62,431 bases of DNA from the NCBI GenBank assembly GCA_903903635.1, contig CAIUZK010000236.1, positions 1-62,431 on the forward strand, in the 5' to 3' direction. This document shows positions 24,581 to 34,740 of this stretch, one piece after another. The position numbers and the translations under genes are program-made. Each line of letters starts with the position of its first letter. Position 1 is the stretch's first letter. This stretch comes from an uncultured Bacteroidota bacterium (GTDB taxonomy: Bacteria > Bacteroidota > Bacteroidia > Chitinophagales > Chitinophagaceae). The notes beneath the pieces were generated by a model. It searched no databases. It saw only the letters and a program-made list of their open reading frames with translations, and was not told the DNA's origin.

Positions 24581-25519
24581 TTAGTTTGTAACCAGTGTTT
24601 CGAGCACTTTATTCATGCTGCGAACCGCATCAGCAGATTTGTTGAAAGCTTCCTGCTCTTCTTCGTTCAGTTTGTAATCGATGATCTTTTCCCAACCATT
24701 CTTGCCAACCATAACAGGCACGCCCATACAGATATCAGTCTGTCCGTACTCGCCTTCCAGGTATACGCAGCAAGGGAATACTTTCCTTTCGTTGCGCACA
24801 ATAGCTTCAACCAGAGTTGCTCCGGCAGCGCCAGGAGCATACCATGCAGAAGTGCCCAGCAATTTGGTAAGTGTAGCGCCACCAACCATTGTATCAGCAG
24901 CAACCTGCTTCAGTTTATCAGCGCTCAGCATGTTTGATACAGGCGTACTGTTCAATGTAGCCAGGCGGGTAAGTGGAATCATGGTAGTATCGCCATGTCC
25001 GCCAATAACTGTAGCGTGCAGGTCGTTTTGAGAGCAGTTAAGTTCCTTCTGCAAATAGCATTTAAAGCGAGAGCTATCCAGTATACCACCCATGCCAATG
25101 ATCCTGTTCTTTGGCAGTCCTGTAGACTTTAATGCCAGGTAGGTCATAGTATCCATCGGGTTAGAGATAACCACGATAATTGTATTAGGTGAGTACTGCA
25201 ATAATTGTTTGCAAACATTCTCAACGATACGCGCATTGGTACCGATCAGTTCTTCACGGGTCATACCAGGTTTACGTGGAATACCAGAAGTGATCACGCA
25301 AACATCAGAATTTGCAGTTTTTGAATAATCATTGGTAACCCCGGTAACTTTGGTATCAAAGCCAAGCAATGCAGCAGTTTGTGTAATATCGAGTGCTTTA
25401 CCTTCAGCAAAGCCTTCTTTTATATCAACCAATACCAGCTCTTCAGCCAGTTCCTTGCGTGCGATATTGTCGGCACAGGTTGCGCCTACGGCGCCGGCAC
25501 CTACTACAGTAATTTTCAT
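24581..25519 (-). CDS. mdh: malate dehydrogenase
   Basis: A 312-residue LDH-like NAD-dependent malate dehydrogenase of the TCA cycle. The nucleotide fold begins GAGAVG (7-12) with Asp32 selecting NAD. The substrate loop PRKPGMTR supplies Arg82 and Arg88, and the catalytic pair is Asp148 (ILDSSR) and His175 (IGGHGDTT). Arg82 in the PRKPGM loop identifies malate rather than lactate activity. The length is normal. It is transcribed alone toward the shared terminator at 24530. Confidence 0.96.
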   Translation of the reverse strand: MKITVVGAGAVGATCADNIARKELAEELVLVDIKEGFAEGKALDITQTAALLGFDTKVTGVTNDYSKTANSDVCVITSGIPRKPGMTREELIGTNARIVENVCKQLLQYSPNTIIVVISNPMDTMTYLALKSTGLPKNRIIGMGGILDSSRFKCYLQKELNCSQNDLHATVIGGHGDTTMIPLTRLATLNSTPVSNMLSADKLKQVAADTMVGGATLTKLLGTSAWYAPGAAGATLVEAIVRNERKVFPCCVYLEGEYGQTDICMGVPVMVGKNGWEKIIDYKLNEEEQEAFNKSADAVRSMNKVLETLVTN

Positions 25520-25644
25520 TTATCTATAATATTTATTAAGTGAGAAATATAAATCAGGCGCAAAGATAAGTTAAGCTAATTAATAGCGCACTGAGGAAAC
25601 AGTAAAATATCCTGATTTTCGTCATTTTAAATAAATCCGAAACA

Positions 25645-26943
25645 TTATAAGTTTAACCGGTTTGTCAGCCTTTTCAATTGTATTTCCGATGCTTTGGCGG
25701 CATAAGATATGTTTATGAGCAGATTTGAGGCGTTTTCATAGCTCTGCTGCGCATTTTCTACATCCAATATAGTATTCTGCCTTAACTGAAACCTTTGCAT
25801 CACCAGATCAAGCAGTTTCGCGGCAATTTCGGAATTCTGCCGGGCCGTTTCCAATTGCAACATGCTGTTTTTGTAGGCCTGCCAGTTCCTTATCAGATTG
25901 GTTCTGTAATTCAGCATCAATGTATCTCTTGATATCCGGGCATTCTGCGCATTGATGCCTGCGATGGTTTCCTGTCTTTTATATACCGTACCATTAAATA
26001 CAGGCACATTAACTCCCATGCCTACATAAGGGCCTATTTGCTGATTGAGCTGCGTGAAGCCTGCCGCGTACTGTGCCCTGCTAAGCGTATACCCTGCATT
26101 CAAGTTTAAGGAGGGATAACGCAATGCTGCAGTTTCCCTTTGTATAGACATCGCAATATCTACCTGCTGACCTGCAGCAATGATCTCAGGATTATTATCA
26201 ATGCTCTTAAGCAGGGAATCCAGGCTCAGGTCTTTATCAATGATAATAGTATCCCTGATCACGACCTGCGAATCAGGATTCAAGGTCAACAGGTTGAGCA
26301 GATCTGTTTTATCCTGATCAATTATCAACTGCTGCGATTGCTGTGCCAGCAACTGTGTATTAAGATCGACCTGGGCCTGAAAAAGATCTGCGTTATTGGC
26401 CATCCCCACAGATTGCTGGGCTTTGATGATATCCAGTTTTTTCCTGGAAACAGCAATTGAATTCTCCAGTGTTTTGCCATAACTCTGTTGTCTGACAATA
26501 TCATAATACTTCAGCATTACGTTGGCGGCCACAGCCATTGTGCGGGTAACAAGCTGCTGCTGAGACATCTGCTCCTGAATACCCAATCTTCCTTTTGCAT
26601 TTACTACCCTGCTGCCATTGAACAACAGTATACTACCAGCCAGCGCTCCCTGCAAGCTATTATTGACAACATTGTTTCGCTGTGTATTCCTGGTAGCATC
26701 CGAATATTTCTGATCGATGTTGGTAGATTGCTCATTATCCGTAACAGTGGCATTCACATAGGGCAAGCCGCCAGCAATACCGTAATTATTATTTATGCCC
26801 GAGATCTTAACATTATTCCTGGCTATTTCAACGCTCAGGCTATTTCGCAATGCAATGTTCACAGCATCCTTCAGCTCAAGGGGTTGCTGGGAAAAACCTA
26901 TACCCGGCATTACCATAAGAATGGCTATAATCAGTTGTTTCAT
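25645..26943 (-). CDS. TolC-family outer-membrane efflux channel
   Basis: A 432-residue exported protein (signal peptide 1-19) with two OEP domains of helical hairpins. It has the LKDAVNIALRNSLSVEIARNN start of TolC-like channels and the second-repeat PVFNGTVYKRQETIAGINAQNARI motif. It should form the outer-membrane duct of the pump encoded just upstream. Its ATG overlaps the stop of the RND gene by 4 bases, so the two are translationally coupled. Substrate is not evident. Confidence 0.92.
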   Translation of the reverse strand: MKQLIIAILMVMPGIGFSQQPLELKDAVNIALRNSLSVEIARNNVKISGINNNYGIAGGLPYVNATVTDNEQSTNIDQKYSDATRNTQRNNVVNNSLQGALAGSILLFNGSRVVNAKGRLGIQEQMSQQQLVTRTMAVAANVMLKYYDIVRQQSYGKTLENSIAVSRKKLDIIKAQQSVGMANNADLFQAQVDLNTQLLAQQSQQLIIDQDKTDLLNLLTLNPDSQVVIRDTIIIDKDLSLDSLLKSIDNNPEIIAAGQQVDIAMSIQRETAALRYPSLNLNAGYTLSRAQYAAGFTQLNQQIGPYVGMGVNVPVFNGTVYKRQETIAGINAQNARISRDTLMLNYRTNLIRNWQAYKNSMLQLETARQNSEIAAKLLDLVMQRFQLRQNTILDVENAQQSYENASNLLINISYAAKASEIQLKRLTNRLNL

Positions 26944-29900
26944 AAATTATTGTTGTTTCCTTCTGTTACTTTTATTTCGTTTTCCTTTATCAATGAATCC
27001 TCCTGCTTATGCCTGCCCGATATGTAGGTATAAATGGCAGGTATGACAAACAATGTAAGTACCAATGAAAATAATACACCTCCCACCACTACCACACCCA
27101 TTGGTATTCGGCTGGTGGATGATGCGCCCAGACTTAATGCAATAGGCAGCGCACCAAGCGAGGTGGCGAGACTGGTCATTAAAATAGGTCTTAGCCGTTG
27201 GGTTGCGGCATCGATTACCCCTTCTACTTTACCCAACCCATGTTCCCTTCGTTTGTTGGCAAACTCAACGATGAGTATGCCATTTTTAGTAACCAGCCCC
27301 ACCAGCATGATCATACCTATTTCAGAAAAAATATTCAGAGTCTGGTTGAAGAGGTAAAGACAGAGCAATGCGCCGGCCAGAGCCAGCGGCACTGTTATCA
27401 TTATGGTGAATGGATCAAGGAAACTCTCGAATTGTGCTGCAAGAACAAGGTAGATAAGAATGAGCGCCAGGGTAAATGCAAACAGGGTGTTGGATGAGCT
27501 TTCGGCAAAATCACGTGAAGCGCCGTTCAGGGATGTCTGGAATGATTTACCCAATGTTCTTGTACTGATATCACGCATTACTTTTACTCCATCTCCAATT
27601 GTCTTACCCGGTGCCAATGATGCGGAAATAGTGGCCGATTTATACCTGTTGAAATGGTACAGTATCGATGGGCTGCTGCTTTCCTTGAGACTCACAACTT
27701 CTCCCAGAGAAATAAGCGCTCCCCTGTTGTTCTTAATGTAGAGTTTGGATATATCGGTGGGCATATCCCTGTCGGCTCTTTCCACCTGCACGATCACAGC
27801 GTATTGTTCACCACCCATAATAAAATAAGCAAGTCGCCCGCCACTATAGGCAGATTGAATTGCGTTCATTACATCAATGGTCGACAACCCAAGGTCCTTG
27901 ACCTTAATCCTGTCTACATTTATCTGCACTTCCGGCTTATTGAATTTCAGATTTACATCCACATTCGCAAAGGTTTTATCTTTCCGTGCCTCTTCAAGAA
28001 ACTTAGGTATGTATGCCTTAAGCGTATCAAAATCCAGGTTCTGCAAAACAAATTGCACGGGCAACCCTGATTTTGCACTGGACCCTACTGCAATGGTCTG
28101 CTCCTGTATGGCAAAAATGCGGGCATCATTAAACCTAGACAATTTTTTGGTAGCATCATTTACGATGTCGGCCTGGCTGCGGTTTCTGTCTGCTGCATCT
28201 ATAAGACCCAGTCGGGCATTGGCCACGTTTACAATAGTTGAACCACCGCCTGCGCCACCTGGAGCAGACAGGTAAGTATAATCGCGCTCAGGTATCGAAT
28301 CATAAAGAAAGTTCACAAACCGCTCTGAAAAATTCAGCATTTTTGCATAGCTGGTACCCTCCGGACCAGTAAGTGAGAACCGTATGTTATTCCTGTCTTC
28401 GAGTGGCGCGATTTCGCTTTGCAACTGTGTGCTTGTAAACCATATTATGCCTCCACATGCCGCAATGATAACCCATGCCAGCCAGCGTACCTTTATAAAT
28501 GCACCCAGTAAATGTTTATAGCCTTTTTCCATGCCTGTAAAGAAAGGCTCTGTGCGCTCATAAAATTTACCATGGCCGGATTTACTGCCAGTGAGATAGA
28601 CATTTAATACGGGGGTAATGGTTAGTGAAACAAATGCACTGATCAACACTGCGGCGGCAATTACAATGCCGAACTCACGAAAGAGACTACCAACAAACCC
28701 CTGCAAAAAGATAACCGGTAAAAACACAATGGCCAGGGTAACAGATGTTGAAATCACCGCAAAGAAAATCTCCACACTGCCTTCAAGCGCGGCCCTTCTT
28801 ATCGGCAAACCCTCTTCCAGTTTTCTGAAAATATTTTCGGTAACCACAATGCCATCATCCACCACGAGGCCAGTGGCCAGCACTATACCCAGCAGTGTAA
28901 GTATGTTTATTGTAAAGCCCATCAGGTACATGATGAAAAATGTAGCAATCAGTGAAATCGGAATATCAATCAGCGGCCTCAGTGCAATAAGCCAGTTCCT
29001 GAAAAAGAAAAATATTACCAGTACTACAAGAATAAAAGCAATTACCAGGGTCTCTTTAACTTCATTTATTGAATTACGGATGTTCCTGGTATTGTCGACC
29101 AATAAAGTAAGTTGTATATCGTTGGCCTTTGCCGATGCCTGCAGTTCGGCCACCCGCTTTTTAAACTCTTCGGCAATGGCTATATTATTTGCCCCCGGCT
29201 GAGGTATTACCGCAAGCCCCACACCATATCCACCGTTCAATTTCCAGTTCTGCTCCTCATTAACCGGACCAAGTTCTATACGCGCCACATCGCTGAGCCT
29301 TACGATACCTGAACTGTCCTGCCGGATAATAACATTTCTGAACTGTTCTTCCGAATTCAGTCTTGCCATGCTCCTGATAACAATTTCGGTATTGTTACCA
29401 TAAATTTTTCCGGGTGGAATATCCACATTTTCACTTTTGATGGCCGTATTAATATCTGAGAAGGAAATATTAAAGCTGTTCATCTTTTCGGTGTTCAACC
29501 ATATGCGCATGGCATACATTTTATCACCGAAAATATTAATGGCGCTTACATCATTGATTGTCTGTAACCGTTGCTGCAAAACATTCTCCGTATAATTACT
29601 CAACTCCAGCATGCTTTTTGTCTGGCTTTGCACAGCAAGCAATAAAATATAATCGCTGTTGGCATCAGCCTTTGTAACCACGGGAGGAGCATCAATATCG
29701 GCAGGAAGTGATTTTGTAGCCTGGCTCACTTTATCCCTTACATCACTCGCGGCAGCTTCCAGATTTACCCCTACATTAAATTCGATAGTTATAACGCTGC
29801 TGCCTATTGCACTTGATGAAGAAATGGTTTTAATACCCGGTACGCCATTTATTTGCTTTTCCAGTGGCTCAGTAACCTGATTTTCTATCACATCGGCATT

Positions 29901-30062
29901 TGCACCGGTATATGGTGTGGAAACAGTGATGACAGGAGGATCTATATTGGGATAATCCCTTACCGCAAGGAAATTATACCCTACCACCCCGAATAGTACA
30001 ATCATAATATTCATCACTATAGCTAGTACAGGCCTCTTTAGTGATAATTCAGATATATTCAT
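26940..30062 (-). CDS. RND (HAE1/AcrB-like) multidrug efflux transporter
   Basis: A 1040-residue inner-membrane proton antiporter, the normal size for the HAE1 family. It starts MNISELSLKRPVLAIVMNIMIVLFG (first membrane helix). Two periplasmic porter loops follow TM1 and TM7, and the TM4 proton-relay Asp pair is in GLVVDDGIVVTENIFRKLEEG. The second half repeats the topology, with GLVTKNGILIVEFAN (TM10 Lys/Asn) and a final VVVGGVLFSLVLTLFVIPAIYTY. Together with the adaptor (30176-31216) and TolC gene it makes a complete tripartite pump operon. The Asp pair argues for organic substrates rather than heavy metals. Confidence 0.95.
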   Translation of the reverse strand: MNISELSLKRPVLAIVMNIMIVLFGVVGYNFLAVRDYPNIDPPVITVSTPYTGANADVIENQVTEPLEKQINGVPGIKTISSSSAIGSSVITIEFNVGVNLEAAASDVRDKVSQATKSLPADIDAPPVVTKADANSDYILLLAVQSQTKSMLELSNYTENVLQQRLQTINDVSAINIFGDKMYAMRIWLNTEKMNSFNISFSDINTAIKSENVDIPPGKIYGNNTEIVIRSMARLNSEEQFRNVIIRQDSSGIVRLSDVARIELGPVNEEQNWKLNGGYGVGLAVIPQPGANNIAIAEEFKKRVAELQASAKANDIQLTLLVDNTRNIRNSINEVKETLVIAFILVVLVIFFFFRNWLIALRPLIDIPISLIATFFIMYLMGFTINILTLLGIVLATGLVVDDGIVVTENIFRKLEEGLPIRRAALEGSVEIFFAVISTSVTLAIVFLPVIFLQGFVGSLFREFGIVIAAAVLISAFVSLTITPVLNVYLTGSKSGHGKFYERTEPFFTGMEKGYKHLLGAFIKVRWLAWVIIAACGGIIWFTSTQLQSEIAPLEDRNNIRFSLTGPEGTSYAKMLNFSERFVNFLYDSIPERDYTYLSAPGGAGGGSTIVNVANARLGLIDAADRNRSQADIVNDATKKLSRFNDARIFAIQEQTIAVGSSAKSGLPVQFVLQNLDFDTLKAYIPKFLEEARKDKTFANVDVNLKFNKPEVQINVDRIKVKDLGLSTIDVMNAIQSAYSGGRLAYFIMGGEQYAVIVQVERADRDMPTDISKLYIKNNRGALISLGEVVSLKESSSPSILYHFNRYKSATISASLAPGKTIGDGVKVMRDISTRTLGKSFQTSLNGASRDFAESSSNTLFAFTLALILIYLVLAAQFESFLDPFTIMITVPLALAGALLCLYLFNQTLNIFSEIGMIMLVGLVTKNGILIVEFANKRREHGLGKVEGVIDAATQRLRPILMTSLATSLGALPIALSLGASSTSRIPMGVVVVGGVLFSLVLTLFVIPAIYTYISGRHKQEDSLIKENEIKVTEGNNNNL

Positions 30063-30175
30063 TCTGTAAAGTCTTTATAAAATAATTTTAATGCTTATAC
30101 CCAATCAAACCGATATAACTAATAATGGTTTTAGCTCAATTTTTTCAGCTTGATCATATAGCCGTTACCATCAGA

Positions 30176-31216
30176 CTATTTTGCCTGCTCCTCTATCGAG
30201 CGCACATTCCGGACCTTAACAGCTCCATTGTTCCGGGTAAATAATATGCCTGTAACCGCAATGCTGTCGCCAGGTTTTAAACCACTGACAATCTCAATAT
30301 TACTGGCCTGCCTGATACCTGTCTTAACATCGGTATATATTGCTTTGCTGCCCCTTATAACAACCACCTTGTTACTTTTATCATCAGGAATAATGGCACT
30401 TGTGGGAACCATGATGGTATTGGTATTTTCGCCTCCGTCTATCTGAACTTTTGCAAATGAACCTATACTTCCATTACTCTGCAGGATGTTAGCCCGCACT
30501 CTGAGATTGCGTGTTGTGGTATTTACCTGGGGTTCAGAGGCTACGATAACCGCTTTTTCCTTTTGCTGCTTCACCGCATTTGTGCTAAAGGTCACGGTAT
30601 CACCCCTATGTATTACAGAACTATATGCATCTGGCAGTGTAAAATCAATCTTAAGGCTATCCAATTGTTGTAATGATGCCAGCACATCTGTTGTTGATAC
30701 AATGGCGCCAAGACTCACATTTCTTAAACCCAGTGTGCCGGTAAATGGCGCTTTCAGTATGGTTTTATCAATAAGAACTGAATAGTACTTAATATCGGCT
30801 TTCAGGCTGTTTACCTGATTAAGGGCTGCATCATAATCGCTCTGATTAACCCCGTTTATGTCCAGCAATTTTTTCAGCCTGCGCTCGGTAGTCGTTGCAA
30901 GTTCCAGTTGCACATTCGATTTGGCCAGCTGGGCCTGAAGATCTTCAGAATTGATCCGCGCTATAACCGCCCCCTTTTCCACCTTACTTCCTTCATGCAC
31001 ATTCAGAAATACAATACGGCCCGCAACCTCCGGCCGAAGCTCAACAGATTGGTTGGCGATTATGGTACCATTTACCTCTATAAGGTTGCTTACGGTTTGT
31101 TGTTTGGCTATTATAACATCCACGACAGGTACAGAGGTTACTGCCTTTACTTCCTTTTTGTGACCACAGGAAGATAATAGGAACAATGCAGCAACAGATA
31201 CATTAAAATATCTCAT
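30176..31216 (-). CDS. RND efflux periplasmic adaptor (membrane fusion protein), lipoprotein
   Basis: A 346-residue adaptor with lipobox LLSSC (Cys at about 17), so it is anchored in the inner membrane. It has the barrel-sandwich lipoyl half-motifs (NGTIIANQSVELRPEVAGRIVFLNVHEGSKVEKGAVIARI, and KAPFTGTLGLRNVSLGAIV), a helical hairpin between them (about 95-150) and a C-terminal beta-barrel plus membrane-proximal domain ending in GDSIAVTGILFTRNNGAVKVRN. First gene of the pump operon; 113 bases separate it from the transporter gene. No regulator gene of the TetR or MarR type is nearby. Confidence 0.94.
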   Translation of the reverse strand: MRYFNVSVAALFLLSSCGHKKEVKAVTSVPVVDVIIAKQQTVSNLIEVNGTIIANQSVELRPEVAGRIVFLNVHEGSKVEKGAVIARINSEDLQAQLAKSNVQLELATTTERRLKKLLDINGVNQSDYDAALNQVNSLKADIKYYSVLIDKTILKAPFTGTLGLRNVSLGAIVSTTDVLASLQQLDSLKIDFTLPDAYSSVIHRGDTVTFSTNAVKQQKEKAVIVASEPQVNTTTRNLRVRANILQSNGSIGSFAKVQIDGGENTNTIMVPTSAIIPDDKSNKVVVIRGSKAIYTDVKTGIRQASNIEIVSGLKPGDSIAVTGILFTRNNGAVKVRNVRSIEEQAK

Positions 31217-31371
31217 TACAAATTATATTTGATAATTAAATTATATTCAAATCCAATATTATTACCAGGCCGGTAATTAAATACAATAACTGATAAAGGA
31301 TCACAGTAAACTATACTGATAGAAAAGGAGATCAGGAATAGTTTAGAAAGAATCTCCCCTAAATGGTATGA

Positions 31372-31764
31372 CTAAATGAGCAATTTTCTGAATTGGAGGA
31401 ATAGTGGATCACATTCACCCGGTCGCTCAGAATGAACCACAAAGGATGGCGCATTTTTATTAAAACTGTTCAGACTGAACAATGCAAAAGTGAACAGAGT
31501 TGTTACATAAAAATTTATTCCGGCATCTGTCTCTGGTTCAGATTGGTTTACAGAGAAACTGGACGCGGATAAATATTGATGTTTGTTTCTGCTGCCATCC
31601 TTTATTTTTTTGCTGATTGACTGGGAAACTGTCAAATAAGGCGACAACTTTTGTACAATTAATTTTTTGGAAGCACTTGAAAACACAATACAAAGAACTG
31701 CCATCAGTATCCATAACGGACGCTTGATAAGTGTATCAGTTTTTGTTTTGTTATTCACTTGCAT
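31372..31764 (-). CDS. small conserved-looking membrane protein, unknown
   Basis: A 130-residue protein with a hydrophobic helix near residues 15-32 (signal or anchor) and a second at about 87-105 (FYVTTLFTFALFSLNSF). The C-terminus PLFLQFRKLLI resembles a short motif found in small Bacteroidota envelope proteins. I do not recognise a characterised family. It lies upstream of the efflux operon on the same strand, with 155 bases between. It may be lineage-specific, and the ATG at 31764 is the only reasonable start. Confidence 0.5.
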   Translation of the reverse strand: MQVNNKTKTDTLIKRPLWILMAVLCIVFSSASKKLIVQKLSPYLTVSQSISKKIKDGSRNKHQYLSASSFSVNQSEPETDAGINFYVTTLFTFALFSLNSFNKNAPSFVVHSERPGECDPLFLQFRKLLI

Positions 31765-31982
31765 TTTATTGAACAGAGCAAACGTAGTGAAAATTTTCTT
31801 AACAGAAGTTAATAAAGCACTTTCAAATCATAAATTTATTTCAACTTTCACATTTCCTAAATCAGTGCACCTTATGAAAAGCAAACCCTTAAACACCCTT
31901 TTAAACTGCCAAAGTTTTAATTTACTTTTAAAAAACAGGGAAACACCCTACTTTAGCATCTTTAGAAATAACTATAGTACGG

Positions 31983-34022
31983 ATGGCAACAAAACAAAAC
32001 ATACAAGGTCCGGTTAGAGCCAATCCGGCAGGCAGAACTCAAACCACAGCGCCTAAAGCAAAAGTGTATGATAAAAATAATACACCAACTCAAGAACCTG
32101 CCAGCTTTCTTACCCGGTATTCCCAAATATTTATTGTTTCCGGGATAGCGTTGCTTACATTTTTATTTTATAAAGCATGTCTTGATAATAAATTAACCAA
32201 TTGGGATGACCTGGGATACATCATTACTAATTCGCTCATTAAGGATACCTCAGCAGATGCTATAAAAAACATTTTCTCTACCGACCATCCGGTAATGGGC
32301 AATTACCACCCGCTCACTATATTGTTATACTATTTTGAATACGGGCATTACGGGCTTGAGCCGTGGATATATCATTTCGACAGTGTAATACTGCATGTGT
32401 TGGTAACAATAGTCGTTTACTTTTTCATTAAAGTACTTACCGGGCGCACAGTAGCGGCAACAGTAGTAGCACTTTTATTCGGTCTGCACCCGATGCATGT
32501 AGAGTCGGTAGCCTGGGCGGCAGGGCGTAAGGATGTGCTTTACGGATTGTTTTTCTTGTTGTCTTGCACTACCTATGTCTGGTATCTCCGGTCAACAGGC
32601 ACAAGGAAAACCATCTGGTACGTTATGGGCCTTGTTCTGTTTACACTTTCTTTATTGTCGAAATCAGTGGCTGTAAGTTTACCGGTAACCTTGTTTGCTA
32701 TAGACTACCTGGAGAAAAGGGAATGGAGCTTCATGTGGATTGCAGAAAAGATACCGCATTTTGGGCTCTCTGTTTTGTTTGGTGTTTTATCTGTCATAGC
32801 CCAAAAAAATATTGGCGCCATGACACTTGATGCCCATTTCAATCCGCTTGAAAGATTTGCCCTGGGATGTTATGCCTTATGCAACTACCTCTGGAAAGCC
32901 ATTGTTCCTGCGGGATTAAGCAATTTCTATCCTTATCCGCTGAAAGTGAACGATTCTCTGCCTGCCGGCTATTATGTTTACCCTTTAATCATAATCGGAC
33001 TTGCTGTGGCTGTTTTTGTATATGCACGCAAGAACAGGGCGGTCATATTTGGTTTAGGTTTCTTTCTGATCAATATTGTTCTGTTACTGCAGTTTATTCC
33101 TGTAGGCGGCGCCATCATTTCCGATCGTTACGGATATATACCCTACCTGGGTTTGTTTTTTATTGCCGGCTGGTTTATATCAGAGTACTTTGAAGGAACC
33201 GAAAAAATACAAACCGGTAAAATACTACTGGGTATCATTACAGGTTACAGCCTCGTACTGGGATTTGTAACCAATGAACGTTGTAAAGACTGGTATGACT
33301 CGGTTACCTTATGGAAGGATGATATAGAAAAACATCCTGAAGCCCCTGTAGGTTATTTCTACCTGGGACAGGAGTATTTTACCCGGTACGAATTGGCAAC
33401 AAATGCAACCGAATTGAAGATGCTGGGAGATTCCAGCATGTATTGTTTTAACCAATCTGTGCAACGAAAGCCGGATTATATTAACCCGATAATTTGCATT
33501 GCCGAGATGCAGCGCAAAAATAACCAGATTGAAGAAGCAAAAAAAACCTACCACCAGGCTCTGAAGATCAATGATAAAAACGAGAGTATTTATCTGGGCC
33601 TGGGTGTTGTTTACGCTATACAAAAACAGTATGATTCGGCTGATTATGCATTCAAAAAGGCAATTGCCATAAAACCATTCCTGCCTGAAGGCTACAGCAA
33701 CTATGCAAATTTTCTGGACCTGGAAGGCAAAGTAGATTCAGCAGTAATTATGTTTGGGGTTGCTATTTCCCAGAATCCTGATGCTTATATTCCGTATCTG
33801 AACAGAGGCCGAATTTATTACAGGCAGCAGAAATATGACATTGCGATTAAGGACCTGAACAAGGCACTGGATATTAATCATGAATCGGGCGAAACATACT
33901 ATATGAGGGCGTTAACTTATAGTAAGATGGGCAATAAAGCTCAGGCTCTTCTGGATGTAGCAAAAGCAAAAAGTTATGGATTTAATAAAATCGATCCGGC
34001 TTTGGAACAGTCTTTGAAATAA
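31983..34022 (+). CDS. TMTC-like polytopic membrane protein with C-terminal TPRs
   Basis: A 679-residue protein. After a 45-residue polar N-terminus come about ten predicted membrane helices (residues 48-420). The loops carry motifs of GT-C-type TMTC-like glycosyltransferases: LTNWDDLGYI, GNYHPLTI, HPMHVESVAWAAGRKDVL, and LLSKSVAVSLPVTL. The C-terminal third holds five to six tetratricopeptide repeats (YFYLGQEYFTRYE, PDYINPIICIAEMQRKNNQ, IYLGLGVVYAIQKQYDSADYAF, AYIPYLNRGRIYYRQQKYDIAIKDL). In animals TMTC proteins are O-mannosyltransferases. Bacterial members are common in Bacteroidota, where protein O-glycosylation of secreted proteins is known, but activity here is only inferred. Confidence 0.8.
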   Translation: MATKQNIQGPVRANPAGRTQTTAPKAKVYDKNNTPTQEPASFLTRYSQIFIVSGIALLTFLFYKACLDNKLTNWDDLGYIITNSLIKDTSADAIKNIFSTDHPVMGNYHPLTILLYYFEYGHYGLEPWIYHFDSVILHVLVTIVVYFFIKVLTGRTVAATVVALLFGLHPMHVESVAWAAGRKDVLYGLFFLLSCTTYVWYLRSTGTRKTIWYVMGLVLFTLSLLSKSVAVSLPVTLFAIDYLEKREWSFMWIAEKIPHFGLSVLFGVLSVIAQKNIGAMTLDAHFNPLERFALGCYALCNYLWKAIVPAGLSNFYPYPLKVNDSLPAGYYVYPLIIIGLAVAVFVYARKNRAVIFGLGFFLINIVLLLQFIPVGGAIISDRYGYIPYLGLFFIAGWFISEYFEGTEKIQTGKILLGIITGYSLVLGFVTNERCKDWYDSVTLWKDDIEKHPEAPVGYFYLGQEYFTRYELATNATELKMLGDSSMYCFNQSVQRKPDYINPIICIAEMQRKNNQIEEAKKTYHQALKINDKNESIYLGLGVVYAIQKQYDSADYAFKKAIAIKPFLPEGYSNYANFLDLEGKVDSAVIMFGVAISQNPDAYIPYLNRGRIYYRQQKYDIAIKDLNKALDINHESGETYYMRALTYSKMGNKAQALLDVAKAKSYGFNKIDPALEQSLK

Positions 34023-34057
34023 TAATATTGATTGAAAAATTAGTGTTCAATTTCAAG

Positions 34058-34408
34058 TCATTTTATTCTTCTAAGTGTACTTATAGCTGATGGTTTTCTA
34101 GAGACATGTAAGATTCCCAGAATTGTTATTTCAGTTTGAACTATTTTATAGATGATAATCCATGATAAACATACAGTTCGCCGGTACATTTTTGTTCGGG
34201 TGGGTATTTCATCACATTCTCTAAAAGCTAATGGATTTAATCCAATTCTGGAAATAGCTGAAAAAATAGCATCACCGACTTTTATTGCATTTAAAGGCTG
34301 ATGATTAATGAAGGCAATATATCCGGTAATTTCATCAATATTTTTAAGCGCGTTGGTTGAAATCCTTAGCTGATAAGCTGTTGGAGTTGATTTCTTTTGC
34401 TTGCCCAT
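34058..34408 (-). CDS. RelE/ParE-family toxin
   Basis: A 116-residue basic protein with the ParE/RelE fold pattern: YQLRISTNALKNIDEITGYIAFINHQP, the NAIKVGDAIFSAISRIGLNPLAFREC helix-turn, and a C-terminal YKIVQTEITILGILHVSRKP strand pair. ParE-type proteins poison gyrase and RelE-type cleave mRNA on the ribosome. The HVSR ending is closer to ParE, but the target is not determinable. It overlaps the upstream antitoxin by 43 bases (different frame), which is typical of coupled toxin-antitoxin genes. Confidence 0.85.
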   Translation of the reverse strand: MGKQKKSTPTAYQLRISTNALKNIDEITGYIAFINHQPLNAIKVGDAIFSAISRIGLNPLAFRECDEIPTRTKMYRRTVCLSWIIIYKIVQTEITILGILHVSRKPSAISTLRRIK

Positions 34409-34617
34409 ATTAATTTGGCTTCTTCATGAGTAACAGTTGGAGCTTTCTCTGCCTGATTAACCCATTTACTGAATTCTGAAAGGCTTAATGATTTCCCAGG
34501 TAATGCAGGAACATCCAACTCATCTGAATGAACAATACTAATAAGCTGTTTATCCTCCAGCTCATGCAACGTTTTCAGGGCGTTATTGTTATTGATAGCA
34601 ATAGTAAGCGTTTGCAT
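34366..34617 (-). CDS. antitoxin of the ParE-type pair
   Basis: An 83-residue protein directly preceding the toxin on the - strand. The N-terminal half (MQTLTIAINNNNALKTLHELEDKQLISIV) looks like a small DNA-binding/dimerisation region, and the acidic-hydrophobic C-terminal half (LSEFSKWVNQAEKAPTVTHEEAKLIW) is the kind of segment that wraps a ParE toxin. No well-named antitoxin family is certain. The order (antitoxin first) and 43-base overlap support the call. The operon probably represses itself. Confidence 0.75.
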   Translation of the reverse strand: MQTLTIAINNNNALKTLHELEDKQLISIVHSDELDVPALPGKSLSLSEFSKWVNQAEKAPTVTHEEAKLIWASKRNQLQQLIS

Positions 34618-34740
34618 TATAGACTAATTTTGTAAAGCTAAAGATACTGAATTGCGTGAGAATTACATTGCTTTTTCGAAAATCTAATTGAATATGCTTT
34701 CGAATTGGGAAAAGCTTTAAAAACTGAGAACAGAAGAATT

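Noticed and set aside
34058-34617. A mobile or prophage context for the toxin-antitoxin pair
   Set aside because: Flanking genes are chromosomal-type and no integrase or attachment repeat is visible.
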